From positions 26,737,577-26,801,576 of the forward strand of contig NC_092800.1 of the NCBI RefSeq assembly GCF_918797505.1: a stretch of 64,000 bases of DNA, given 5' to 3'. Position 1 is the first letter of the stretch, and each line of letters begins with the position of its first letter. The notes under the pieces were generated by a model that saw only the letters and a list, made by a program, of their open reading frames with translations, was not told the DNA's origin and searched no databases. Below are positions 11,728 through 22,690 of this stretch, piece by piece. Position numbers and translations under genes: made by a program. The DNA is from Bemisia tabaci. Its lineage: Eukaryota; Arthropoda; Insecta; Hemiptera; Aleyrodidae.

Positions 11728-12323
11728 AGAGTACCTATATAGCGAGAGTATGGACAGATCGTTTCATGGAGGGCTTAGGGCCCAAAAGTGCAGCCACCCT
11801 TCTAACCAACTTCTAACGCACAAAATTTCACTGCCAGTCCAAGGTACACTCTACTACAGGTATGGACAAACGGGGTGCCGAAGTGGCAGCGCTGAGAAAA
11901 TCGGCGATCGAGTGACGTATGAAGTCGTACCGTCCATTTGCCGCGTATGTCTTCGCAGTCGTACTCTCGATGCTGTCAAATCTACGTGTTTTGACGACTT
12001 TCTAAAATTCCATTTGTCCATACCTGTAGTAGAGTGTACCTTGCTGCCAGTCTGCACATTCCAATTCTAACCAAGATGGCTAAGAATGTACATAAATGAG
12101 CGTTCTAACGCAAAAATGAGTAAATTTATGCAACAAGTAATTCAAATACGTGCTTTATTAACGATGGTTCGTAACAATTGTATTAGTAAAGCGCCCTGGA
12201 TAATTGAGATTCATAGGTTGGCTGCATTTCTGGGCCCTAACTTTATTCGCGGAGACATCGGTGAAGGCCTGATGGACTTTCGGAGTTTCACATCTGTCTA
12301 TACTCTCGCTATACAGGTACTCT
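11728..12323. mobile_element. Mutator-like non-autonomous element (outer)
   Basis: The termini AGAGTACCTATATAGCGAG and CGCTATACAGGTACTCT form inverted repeats. The direct repeat AGCAGCAACT flanks the element at 11718-11727 and 12324-12333. A 9-10 bp target duplication is typical of Mutator-like elements. The interior is interrupted by the element at 11840-12043. A diverged relative lies at about 60455-60680. Confidence 0.78.
11840..12043. mobile_element. Mutator-like MITE (inner, nested)
   Basis: 204 bp with a near-perfect TIR of about 31 bp (starts CAAGGTACACTCTACTACAG). It is flanked by the exact 9-bp duplication CTGCCAGTC (11831-11839 and 12044-12052). It is inserted inside the outer element and shares the TATGGACA word with the outer TIR. 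No coding capacity is seen. Confidence 0.88.
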
Positions 12324-12580
12324 AGCAGCAACTGCTGTTGAGAAAGCCAAAGGAAGTGTGTATGTAGTGTGCAGCAGGAATCAGGATTGTACTTTTAGCC
12401 GAAGGCCGAAGGCGCTTCTCTGTTAAGTGAAATCTTTTTAGTGAGAAACTGTGTTGTACTGATAAAAATCAACTGATGAACTGAGTGTCACAAAATCAAA
12501 GATACTTGACTTCAAGCATTACCTTTAATTTGATTATTAGCAAGTCTCTTTGATTCTGCGTCAGAAGTTGACTGAATTTA

Positions 12581-12888
12581 GAGTCCCTTTATACTGAGAG
12601 TCAAGACAATTCGGCTCATGGATGTCACAAACGGGAATAAAGATTACAGAAATTGAACGTTTTTCGTAATCTTTGATCGGCCCATTCTCAAATGCCTTTC
12701 TCCGTTCCTCCTCTCATTCCGTCTGTTCCTTGCCGAACCCGTAATTCCCTGGTCCATTCCAGATTATAATTTTTGCAATTGGTGAAAATGTAATCTTTAT
12801 TCCCGTTTGTGACACTGTGGAGGCCTAAAATACGGGAACCAATCAGAAATGGATTCAAATTGTCTTGACTCTCAGTATAAAGGGACTC
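12581..12888. mobile_element. TA-flanked MITE, copy 1
   Basis: The TIR GAGTCCCTTTATACTGAGAG is matched by CTCTCAGTATAAAGGGACTC at the other end, flanked by TA at 12579-12580 and 12889-12890. Internal inverted words include GGGAATAAAGATTACAG. The TA target suggests a Tc1/mariner-like or related source, which is inference. Confidence 0.8.
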
Positions 12889-13269
12889 TAGACTGAATCA
12901 TCTTTGCTCGTGTTTTGATAAGATACTTCAAATCAAAGTCTTTCGCATTGACCTCTGCAGAAGGTATGTATCTATACTACTTCATTATTAGTTTGCGAAA
13001 GTAAAATGTATAAAAGTATCTAAACAAATAAATAAATCATAGATAAAAAAAAGAACATTGCATGGAATAACATACTATAGAGGTACGATCGTGGACCATT
13101 GTGGCGTTAGTTCACCGCACCCTCTGCCAGGTTCGCTGCAAGCGCGCGGTAACGGTTCTTAACACAGGATTCAATAGGGAGTTGGGAGTCCTTATTTATT
13201 CTCTTGGTCCATGCTATGGCTGGCTATGGCGCCAATGGCGGATCATAGAGGAAATACAGAAGGTGGTGG

Positions 13270-14304
13270 CACTATGGAACGCCGTTAGGGACCAAACCTA
13301 AAACGCGTGCGCAACACAGGAAAATACACGCGCGACACAGTAAATCTCCGCTGCACAGGAAAATTTGAGTGTTTCACGGAAAATTATGTGCCCTGCGAGA
13401 AATTTCGATATTTTAACCATTACGCGTAGCGCGCAAGAAAGTACGGGAATAACCTCAAATGCTGCGTCGCGCGTCAAACTTCGATATATCGAAATTCCAC
13501 GCGACGCACAACATTTTCTTTTCTCTCCGGGGAACGCACAATCTTTTTTTTTTTTCTTCTTCAGATCAGAAAACCGTTGGAGGGGAATAGCTGCACTGTT
13601 GTCAAGACTATGCCTGAAAAGCCTACTATATTTCTGATCATTTTAGATTGAAGAATTCGTTTTCGGTTTTAGTATCACCTAGTATCACCCGCCTCGCCTT
13701 TTTACAGAAACGTCGCCGTTAGTCCCGAAACCCAAAACTACCAAATATTTATGCGAATTTTAGTGTATATGTTACATTTTTACTTTTTCGACCCATCGAC
13801 TCCTTCTCTGTGTATTCTGGATTCATCACGAAGGTACTTTGAAGACGCGTCCAAAACTCCAAAACTAGCATTGAACAAAGAAAAGGCGCCATCTCAATAT
13901 TCACAACATCGACTTGCCTCTTGATCAGCAGATCGCAACTTTCGGCAAGCCCGAATTTTGAAAGTCTTGGCAACAATGCCATCATTCCCCTCCAACGGTT
14001 TCCTGACGAAGAAACTGAAGAAGTAAAAATGTTGTGCGTCGCGTAGGAAGAAGTAAAAAATGCTGTGCGTCGCGTGGAATTTCGATATATCGAAGTTCGG
14101 CGCGCGACACACCATTTGAGGTAATTCCCGTAATTTCCTGTGCGCTACGCGTAATCAGTAAAATATCGAAATTACTCGCAACGCACAACATTTTCCGTGA
14201 ATCACTCAGAATTCCCTGTGCTGCGGAGATTTACTGTGTCGCGCGTGTATTTTCCTGTGTTGCGCACGCGTTTTAGGTTTGGTCCCTAACGGCGTTCCAT
14301 AGTG
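13270..14304. mobile_element. CACTATGG-ended element, 1.03 kb
   Basis: Both ends begin CACTATGGAACGCCGTTAG, and the first 80 or so bases of the two ends are identical. The arms continue for about 280 bp with CGCGCG-rich words and the palindrome TCGATATATCGA. The middle (about 13600-13980) carries no recognisable protein. No 5-bp target duplication is visible at the edges. Confidence 0.8.
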
Positions 14305-14756
14305 GCACAATCAACGAACTACACCTCCAGAATGGCCGCGAGATAGCAAACCTGCGTGACGCGCATGGGCCGGTTTTTGAAGGCAGGAGGGGGGTGGGAA
14401 CCCAAGTATAGCTAACCTCAATCTCCATTTCTGCTGCGTCTTGCCCATAAGGATTACATGTGAAAATTTCAACCTATGTAAACTTTAATTTTTTTTTAGG
14501 TTTGCTTTCAAAGTTCCTATTTTTTGAGTTAAGAAAACCTTTGGAGGTGCGATTATTATGCAATCTTTTCATTGCTATCACTTTATTCAACAATATTCGG
14601 CAAAATGTGGGCAGCGTCTGACATGGGTTTAGATGGCAGCCTGCTGTGTGAGCCCAAGTAAACCTAACCTATATCAACTTCAAAACGTTCCAGGTCTCTA
14701 ACACTGGTCGGCACAATAGGCTTCATAGGTGAAGCCTATATATTCTGTGGTGGTGG
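14305..14756. other. Unassigned spacer
   Basis: It contains two AACCTAACCT-like words. Nothing else is recognised. Confidence 0.3.
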
Positions 14757-14894
14757 GAAGGCAGCCAGCCATATGGATCGTTTTCGATAGTGGTTCGATG
14801 TATCGTTTGATCGTTCAGTTCAAAATAATAGAACATAACCTCAAACGAAAATGTTCGAATATCTGTCAGAAAAGCTAAGCATGAGAAATTTCCT

Positions 14895-17800
14895 AAGGAT
14901 GGAACGCCGTTAGTGTCAAAACCCTTTTCTTGCGCGCGCGGAATTTTTTCTGGCGCGCGGAATATTTTTCCGGCGCGCAAAGAGAAAACCCGTTTTCGAT
15001 GAAAATCTCTGAATTTCCGGATTCCGCGCCGGTTTTCGATATATTTGCGCCGTTTGTGTCAAAACTATTTTAGTCGGCGCGCCGCTTCAAATCTGTTCCG
15101 CGCGCGGAATTTTCGATATATCGATTCCTGCTCGCCGTTTGTGTCAAAACTATTTTTTCCGGCGCGGCGCTCCAAATCTGTTCCGCGCGCAGAATTCTCG
15201 ATATATCGATTCCTGCTCGCCGATCGTGTCAAAATTGTTTTTTCCGGCGCTGCACCAGAAAATAATTCCGCGCGCCACTTTTTCGAATTATTAGCTACGT
15301 TTATGCGAGGCTCGAAACCGGGGTTTCACGAAACCCGAGTTTGTAATGCAAGTTTCCTCCGTCGGGTTTATGCGGGCGCTGTAACCCGACTTTCGCGGGA
15401 AATCAAACTTTCCGATTTTGGCGCTGTTTATGCGCATATTTTCGATTGAACTTGAATTTCATGTTGGCGCCATTTTCACAAGCTATACTTCATTTTTCCA
15501 CTATGAATTGATTCAATAAATTATTAGGTATTACTCTTTTATCCTGTGTATGTTCAATTTTTCCACAATATATAAGCGGAGGCTTCATCTTCACTAGAAA
15601 AGCCTTTACTGACTTTCTGAGCAACAGTTGGAAAAATGACAGTAGATGTTTAATCATTTTACGTTCATCTTTAAAATTGAATGAATACCTAATCTCAACA
15701 ACCCTCCAAATCATGCTCGAGCTTACATTCTGAGTTCAGAAAAGTTGCCATAGGTAATTTTAGTGATGTTAAAAATAATTGTGGCAGGCGCAGAAATTCA
15801 TCATTTTGTTTATTGAGCTTCTAATGATCTTACAATAGGTAGATATAGGCATTGAAAGTGTAGGAGTGCTAATCCGCAAGCAAAGCACCGCACCTTCACT
15901 CCATGCTGTTGTAAAGATTGTATGTCTGCCATTATTGTAGTGAAACAAATAAAGAATCGGGATATACTTATGGGAATTCCTCCTTCAAGATATGATCAAA
16001 ATAAGCAGATATTGATAGGTCAACAATGTATCGCTGAAGCAGAAGCGTCTAAATCCTCTTGAGGCAATGAACGGTGACAATCTCAACAAACTGGTGACGC
16101 TTCACAAATTTTGAATTTCCACATTCCCAGAGACACGCGCTGAAATCCTGTTTCTCACCCCTCTTTCCGACTGCTCTCCGAGTCCATGAGCAAGACAGGA
16201 AGAAAATAGGCAAGCGACCTACCACTGTTTGCCTACCTATGTGTGTTTTTCTTAAACTTGATTTTCAAAGGTGACTCATGTAAAGAGCAACTGAAAAACA
16301 AGATTTCAGAACCTGCCATTGCATTTCACTAACCTAAGACACCAACCCAACCTTACCATTGATATTCTTTCGCTTACACTGTATATTATTCTCCCACTGA
16401 GATTCGATATGAACTCAATTCAAAAATCCTTCTGAATTTAATAATACAGGTAGATTGGAATCTGGAGCTCTCAGTCTATCTGTAAAGTGCATTTACTAAC
16501 ATTCACTGCTGTCACAAGATATTTTTGCACAGGCAGAGCCACTTTCCACAGTTGATGCATCTCTAACGCCAAAGCTCAATTATGACAAGTGGTTCAACGA
16601 CCAAAAATTGTTACACGCCTCAATAAAAACCTTATTCTTATCTCAAATTGAAAATCTTGGATCACAGAGCACTCACCGAAGAATCTCCTTCCTTCTGCAT
16701 CAGTATGAGAAGAGTGACGATACTTTGGAGCAATAACTTTGAACTAGTTTCAATAAATGATGGCTTCAGAATTTGAGTCATCATTTACTAGAGATTGGAT
16801 CAAAGAAATAAGTCAGCAGGTCACGGTTGTGGCTGGAGTCACACTTCCAGTAGGACAATCAGGAAATACGTACACAGATAACACACAAATTCAAGAGCTA
16901 TGCAGCTCTGATTGGATCAGATTTTAGATTTAATCGGTAGATTGAAATGAAAAAATTCGGTGCACTACTTAAAGGGAAGCAGGGTGCCTTATCTTGAAAT
17001 CCTAGGCAAATCGTGCGGATGCAGTAAAAAAGTTCTCCGCAGATGATGAACTGGTGGGTAAGGCTATTACTCAATTGTAGCCTGTAAAGCTCTTTGCTTG
17101 CTTTGCTTCTGTAGTCATAAAATGTTGATTAGAGTTGCAAGAATAATCTGAAAAAGCAGTAATAAGCCTGGATTCCATCTGACACTAAACACCTTCACTA
17201 GAAAATAACGTCCTACGTTTAGCTAAATAAGGATAAGTAAGCCACATATAACTGAAGGAATCACGTAAAAGTGCTTAAGCAACAATTATAGTAAAATTAT
17301 GATTGTAAAAAATGTTGAATAATGGCAAAATTAAAGCTAAATCGTGGGATAAGCACCAGTTGTTTACGAACGGTATGATAATAAATCCGCCATATTGCCG
17401 ATCGCGCACCTGAAAATCGCATTTGAAGTCGAATTTCAACTAATTTCAACCTCCGGTTCGTTTATGCGGAGTGCGAAAACCTAGTCTTTAGTGTAAAATA
17501 AGGTTTCAAACACAAATTTCGGAAACCTACATTTCGTTAGTTCCGTATCGTTTATGCCGTGATTTGAACCTTGGTTTCAAACTCAGGTTTCGATTGAAGT
17601 TAGGTTAAGAGGCTCGCATAAACATAGCTATTTTCTGGTGCAGCGCCGGAAAAAACAGTTTTGACACGATCGGCGAGCAGGAATCGATATATCGAGAATT
17701 CTGCGCGCGGATTAGATTTGGAGCACCGCACCGGAAAAAATAGTTTTGACACAAACCGGCGAGCAGGAATCGATATATCGAAAATTCCGCGCGCGGAACA

Positions 17801-18001
17801 GATTTGAAGCGGCGCGCCGACTAAAATAGTTTTAACACAAACGGCGCAAATATGTCGAAAACCGGCGCGGAATCCGGAAATTCAGAGATTTTCATCGAAA
17901 ACGGGTTTTTTCTTTCCGCGCGCCGGAAAAATATTCCGCGCGCCAGAAAAAATTCCGCGCGCGAAAGAAAAAAGTTTTGACAATAACGGCGTTCCATAGT
18001 G
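14895..18001. mobile_element. CACTATGG-ended element, 3.1 kb
   Basis: The right end reads GGCGTTCCATAGTG. The left end matches from TGGAACGCCGTTAGTGTC but has lost the first few bases. The inverted arms are about 370 bp, with repeated CGCGCGGAATTTT, TCGATATATCGA and CTCGCCG blocks. The termini are shared with the 1.03-kb element. No transposase frame is visible, so it is probably non-autonomous, with another element (15292-17627) inside. Confidence 0.75.
15292..17627. mobile_element. Nested element with TAGCTACGTTTATGCGAGG ends
   Basis: The inverted ends TAGCTACGTTTATGCGAGG and CCTCGCATAAACATAGCTA lie inside the 3.1-kb element. Five subterminal GTTTATGC words (15300, 15369, 15428, 17461, 17550) look like repeated binding sites. 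The 15.5-17.3 kb middle is AT-rich without a recognisable product. The target duplication is not clear beyond a possible TA. Confidence 0.6.
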
Positions 18002-18056
18002 TAAGACATAAAGACGGAGCGCTAAAAGCAAAAAATGAAGCTTTTTTTCAATCATC

Positions 18057-18390
18057 TCTACTGAGAGTCAAGACAATTTGAATCCATTTCTGATTGGTTC
18101 CCGTATTTTAGGCCTTCACAGTGTCACAAACGGGAATAAAGATTACAGATTCACAAGATTATAATCAAAAGATTATAATTCACAAGATTGCAAAGATTAT
18201 AATCTGGAATGGACCGGGGAATTACGGGTTCGGCAAGGAACAAACGGAATGAGGGAAGGAACGAAAAAAGAAATTCGAGAATGGGCCGATCAAAGATTAC
18301 GAAAAACGTTCAATTTCTGTAATCTTTATTCCCGTTTGTGACTCCATGAGGGGTGTTGTCTTGACTCTCAATGTCAGTATAAAGGGACTC
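18057..18390. mobile_element. TA-flanked MITE, copy 2 (inverted)
   Basis: Same family as 12581-12888 but in the opposite orientation. The right end is GTATAAAGGGACTC followed by TA (18391-18392). The left end keeps CTGAGAGTCAAGACAATT but has lost the outermost TIR. Confidence 0.75.
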
Positions 18391-19196
18391 TAACCTATAC
18401 TATTGGCCAGAAGATTGGCGGCGAAATCGGGACAAGTTTGAAATTCAAAAGGGCGGGAACTAAATAAAATTGCGGAAATAAAGTATTTTAGGTTGATTTT
18501 TGCCCAAATTCACTTACACACCCACATTTTTATAACTTTAGGTTAGTTTTGGTCCGTCGTCGACCGATTAATTTCATTTGGGAGTAACGGTCATCTACGA
18601 CTGTAACGGCCTGTTTGAACCGGCAGAACCACCATGAGTAGAAGAAAAACTATCTTTATTTGAAATTACTGCCTGTTACCGAGCAAAAGTAGGTGTATTA
18701 TAATAGGACGCAGACCCAACTTTCTTAATATATTCGTTTTAGGCATTTAAAATACGTTTCGAAGAAGAAATGTGGAAAAATCAAGAGGACAAGTTCAAAT
18801 CAAATTTCCGTTTGCCGCCATGGATTCCCGCGCTCATTTACACACTCACACAAGCACCCAGCGTCAAACCAGGCTTCACTTTTTCCCCGTGCTTTTAGAT
18901 ACGAGCACTCCGTCTTTATGTCTTTGGAAATTTCGTAGCAATGTCACTACTTTCGGCAAAATAGTACTCATTCGAATCTAAAATGTAACACAAAAAACCG
19001 TCCCGTCAGATTACTCAATTGACTTTTGAGGCTATGTTTATGTTTTGAACCTATAGATCATATTCGATACATCAAACGGGTGAAATTGTATCAATATCGA
19101 TTGGTTCAAAACATAAACATAGCCTCAAAAGTAAATTCAGAAATCTGAGAGAACGGGTCTTTTGTAACAGATTTTTTATTCTTTTGAGTATCAAAT
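18391..19196. other. Unassigned with small inverted words
   Basis: It holds a palindrome at 19023-19131. A segment at about 18882-18923 pairs inverted with 18003-18042 (AGACATAAAGACGGAG). No coding region is supported. Confidence 0.45.
19023..19131. repeat. Palindrome of about 109 bp
   Basis: CTTTTGAGGCTATGTTTATG at the left pairs with CATAAACATAGCCTCAAAAG at the right. The centre carries ATACATCAAACGGGTGA, which is also present inverted near 19350. Confidence 0.8.
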
Positions 19197-19474
19197 GCCG
19201 ATGCAAAGTGATAGGAATTTTCTCATTTTCAGCTTTTCCAACTCAAATCCTAATAATTTGGTTTGAGGTTATGTTCTATTGTTTTGAACCAAATGATACA
19301 TCGAACCGTTATCGAATACGGTCTATTTGGAACCAATCGATATCGATACAATCTCACCCGTTTGATGTATCGAGAACGATCGCCATATTGAAGATTTGCT
19401 ATGACGTAGAGAAGTACACGGACTGGCGCGCTGTTCAAAGAAATTGGCCTCTGGCCAATTAATGCGCAGCCAGA

Positions 19475-20205
19475 GTTGCTAAAAGAAATTTCATCGAATG
19501 AAATTTCATGAAATTTCTTTTTTCCCAATGAAATTTTTTTCGACCGACAAAATGTCAAAAATGCTTATTTTTTCAAACAGAATTTGTTTTTATTTTCAAA
19601 GAGAATAATATTCGTCAATTAGACCAGTTGGAGCGCGATCTTCTCTCAGCTCTTCTCTTCTGGTCTTCTCTTACTCTTTCTCTTCTGGCAGTTCTGGCTC
19701 ATCATGAGGAGGGGGACCGGGGACCATAACCTCAAATTTCAAACTGTTAATTTCTGAAAAAATCAGAGACAAATGAAAAAATCATTTAAATTGTTTCAAA
19801 AATAGTTCAAGATCCCTCCCTTTTGTACCAAAAAAGAAGGATATACTATTAGGGGGTACTAGAATTCTTTATAGTCAAGAAATTTATTTTGCTCCAAATA
19901 TGAAAGCTAACGTCTTACTTTATCCGTAAAATTTATTTTGGTGTTCAACCGGTACGGCTGTGTGTTCAACCAAAATTTAAGATAAAAAATTCAAAATTAT
20001 GTTTTTGTTGTTTTACTCAGCTTTCTGGGCATTTCTAAAGTTCCCTTTCACAGTTTACCACATGCATATAAATGAACTTAAGGAGATTCATAAGTTTCAA
20101 GGGTTTAATCCTGAATTCTGCGTGTTAAATGAAATTTCAGGAAGTTTCATGAAATTTCATTATGAAGTTTCTTCTTATAATCTTTCATGAAATTTCTTAA
20201 CTCTG
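19475..20205. mobile_element. Foldback with GAAATTTCAT repeats
   Basis: Both ends carry several copies of GAAATTTCATGAAATTTC in inverted arrangement (19480-19540 and 20125-20200) around a 570-bp middle with no coding content. Confidence 0.5.
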
Positions 20206-20290
20206 TGCGCGGCGCAAGCGCCGCGTACCGGCGCTCCGCGCCGACATGTGGGGAGGCTTCGCCCCCCCATCATGGTGCGAAGATTGCACA
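20206..20290. repeat. Partial GC hairpin copy
   Basis: GCGCGGCGCAAGCGCCGCG, ACCGGCGCTCCGCGCCG and GGGGAGGCTTCGCCCCCC are words of the GC-hairpin element without the rest of it. Confidence 0.5.
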
Positions 20291-20440
20291 AGACTTTGTC
20301 GCTTTAGAAAAATACTGCCAATTTCACAAAATCATAAAGTTTGATTGGAATTTTGATCGCAGGGTAATAGTTATGAAATTTTTTTTTAAACTACTGCACT
20401 TTATTGTAAATATCTTCGAGATACGTGATGAGTTCTAGTA

Positions 20441-20871
20441 GAGTCCCTTTATACCCAGAGTTAAGACAACTCGATTATCAGCTGACTGGCAGCCGGCCTT
20501 GGCTGGCCATGGAGGCCGAAACGAGTGCACCCAAACAAACGATATTGAGGGATAAGGATCAGGAATCCTGCGATGTCTGTCACACAAAAACAACAACATC
20601 AACAAATTGATCAATTAAAACGAAAATTAGATTGGTTTATGAATAATTTCTTAATCTATTTTCATTTTAGACCGATGGAAATAACAATTTACTCTTGATA
20701 AACCACAATTAGGTAATATTTTCATTATTCTTGTTCACATTCGAGGTACCGCCATCTTGGTGCACTCGTTTTGGCCTCCATGAGCGAGAACCAATCAGAA
20801 TTGGATTTTTTTTAGGCCACTTTCAGCCCAACCAAAAGTGAGTTGTCTTAACTCTGGGTATAAAGGGACTC
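20441..20871. mobile_element. TA-flanked MITE, copy 3
   Basis: The ends GAGTCCCTTTATACCCAGAG and CTCTGGGTATAAAGGGACTC are flanked by TA (20439-20440 and 20872-20873). It shares the outer 14 bases with copies 1 and 2 but has a different interior. Confidence 0.78.
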
Positions 20872-20873
20872 TA

Positions 20874-21498
20874 AGTTCTAGAGTTTACATTTTTACTAAG
20901 AGATACGGAAAATTTATTTCAATGACTTCTGAATAGGCCCCATGGTTGGTTGTCCTTTTTCTCCTTTTAGTTGTTAAAATACTGCAATTAAAAACAAAAA
21001 ACAAGTTTTTAGTGTATTTTCCGAAGGAAATACGACGTTTCGGTGCTTATTATTCGCACCATCTTCAGGCAGAGACTGAGGCGACAAAACAAGGAAAAAC
21101 GAGAAATAAACACCTAGTCCTCCGACCCAACACGGTCAGGGAAGAGAGGAAAAGATAATTACAATCTAACGAACATTACAAACATTGTTGCCTGAGTTAC
21201 AGCTATTAATAAATGGTCGACAAAACAAAGGGTAACAATTAAAAGGTATCAGTGCCTACCAAATAGTCCTCAAAATGGGAAAATTCCGTCCGTGAATTCA
21301 GAGCGTTGTTATTTTTGAGGATGCTGAACCCTTCTAAATTTAAACGGACCTGCTCATTTTTCTCTTGTTTTAGCACCCTGGTGTTTTGTTTTTTGTTTAA
21401 AATAAATAAAAATTTTTTGTTTAAAATAAATAAATGTACGGTTAAACAACTCATGAAGTTCGCTTTATTAAACATAAAATAACCATGAAATTAGAATT

Positions 21499-21502
<4 letters not shown>
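20874..21502. other. Unassigned AT-rich DNA
   Basis: A short direct duplication of TTTTTTGTTTAAAATAAATA lies at about 21385-21435. Nothing else is seen. Confidence 0.35.
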
Positions 21503-21532
<30 letters not shown>

Positions 21533-21633
21533 TGTATGTATGTATGTATGTATGTATGTATGTATGTATGTATGTATGTATGTATGTATGTATGTATGTA
21601 TGTATGTATGTATGTATGTATGTATGTATGTAT
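21503..21633 (+). repeat. (GTAT)n microsatellite
   Basis: About 32 uninterrupted copies of a 4-bp unit. The open frames it creates in all phases are not genes. Confidence 0.97.
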
Positions 21634-21649
21634 TTCCGCCTTTTGAAGA

Positions 21650-22684
21650 TTTTTCGATTTTTGAGTGGTTATATCTTTCTTACGTCGAAAGATATTTTGA
21701 CCAATTTTTTTGCATTTTGTAGAGACTCATTAGGACTACTATTCTGCGAAAAAAAATTGAAATTTGAGGCAATAGATTTTGAGGGGTGGGGCTCGAAAGT
21801 GGGGGGAGGTGAAATCTTGTCCACTCGATAACTCGAGCGAAAATGAATATTTTGAGCTGAAATTTTTATAGGTGGTAGTTCTCCCCTAGGACTGGTCTGG
21901 TATTGAATTTGAGCTAAATCGGCCGAGCCGTTTAAAAATGGCGAGCTTTGAAAGTTTTAGGCGAGGGGTGCGCGGCATGAGGGGAGCCGGCCGGAGCAGG
22001 GCCGCACAGTGGGTCGGGGGAGAAAGTTTTTGGACAAGCTGATCGTCGAACAGTGGGCCAGGGGAGAGAAGTTTTTGGACAAACTTTTCGTCGCACAGTG
22101 GGTCAGGGGAAGGAAGATTCTGGACAAATTGTTCGTCGCACAGTGGGTCAGGTTAAATGATCTGTTCTTGAACAAAATCTCACCATTTAACCGTCACAAC
22201 CTTTCGCAGCGCGTTCGCTGGCAACGTACGCAACTACTATTTTGTGCTATTGCTTTCTGGTGACTGCCGGTGGGTATGTTGCTGCCGGACCGCCTCCACG
22301 TAGGCAATTTCTCGTACATCGTCCGTCCGCAACTCTCGCCTCTGGTCAATCAGCGCAGTAGTGGGATTCCCGCTCGCCGCGCACTCTCGCGACAAGGTAC
22401 GCAACTTCTTGCTCACAACGTGCTCACCTGCTCACAACTCAACTTCTGTTTCAATTCTTAATTCATTCCCTTACAGATTGATCCCCCCCCCCTTCGGAAA
22501 ATACACTCTTCCCGCGGTGGATGCGCGGGTCGCTTAAGAAGACAGAACAACTGGAATGGACACTCAAACCAAAAAGCGCGCGCGAAGCGCGCGTCTACAA
22601 TACGCGCGCGCGTCCGGGGGGGGCTTGGGGGGGCGAAGCCCCCCCAAAAAACCGGCGCGGAGCGAAGCGGAGCGCCGGTTTTTT
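21650..22684 (-). mobile_element. GC-hairpin/VNTR repeat element, copy B
   Basis: An inverted copy of the element at 5140-5830. Read on the minus strand it has the ACCGGCGCTCCGC hairpin (22651-22679), GGCTTCGCCCCCCC, CGCGCGCTTCGCGCG, the GCGGGAAGAGTGTATTTTCC block and CTTTCAAAGCTCGCC. A different, 45-bp tandem array occupies the place of the 50-bp array. The class is unknown. Confidence 0.65.
22005..22150 (-). repeat. 45-bp tandem array inside copy B
   Basis: Three full units plus a part, each with CGCACAGTGGGTCAGGGG and TTTTTGGACAAA-like words. The CAGTGGGT word is the reverse of ACCCACTG in copy A. Confidence 0.75.
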
Positions 22685-22690
22685 AGAGAA

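Larger units (their letters stand above)
11391..13236. repeat. Outer inverted repeat flanking nested elements
   Basis: Sequence at about 11391-11492 (GGTCCATGGCC region, CCTCTGCC, TTATTTATTCTCTTGGTCC on the reverse strand) recurs inverted at about 13111-13236. The arms are diverged but clearly related. They bracket the Mutator-like pair and one TA-flanked MITE. Confidence 0.55.
14757..19400. repeat. Outer inverted arms around a nest of elements
   Basis: About 14757-14896 (ATGTATCG, AGAACATAACCTCAAACG and AGAAATTTCCTA words) recurs inverted at about 19197-19400. The 3.1-kb CACTATGG element, a TA-flanked MITE and a palindrome all lie between these arms, so they appear to have been inserted into an older element of this family. 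Confidence 0.55.

Noticed and set aside
13265..14309. Transib or RAG-like element
   Set aside because: The CACTATGG ends fit, but no 5-bp GC-rich target duplication or transposase is seen, so only the end similarity is reported.
21503..21831. Long open frames of a repeated MYVC peptide
   Set aside because: They are the translation of a (GTAT)n microsatellite, open in every phase.
22640..22690. Rho-independent bacterial terminator or bacterial contamination
   Set aside because: The hairpin and T run look like one, but it is part of a dispersed repeat embedded in insect-type DNA, with another copy inside a TBC1D7 intron.
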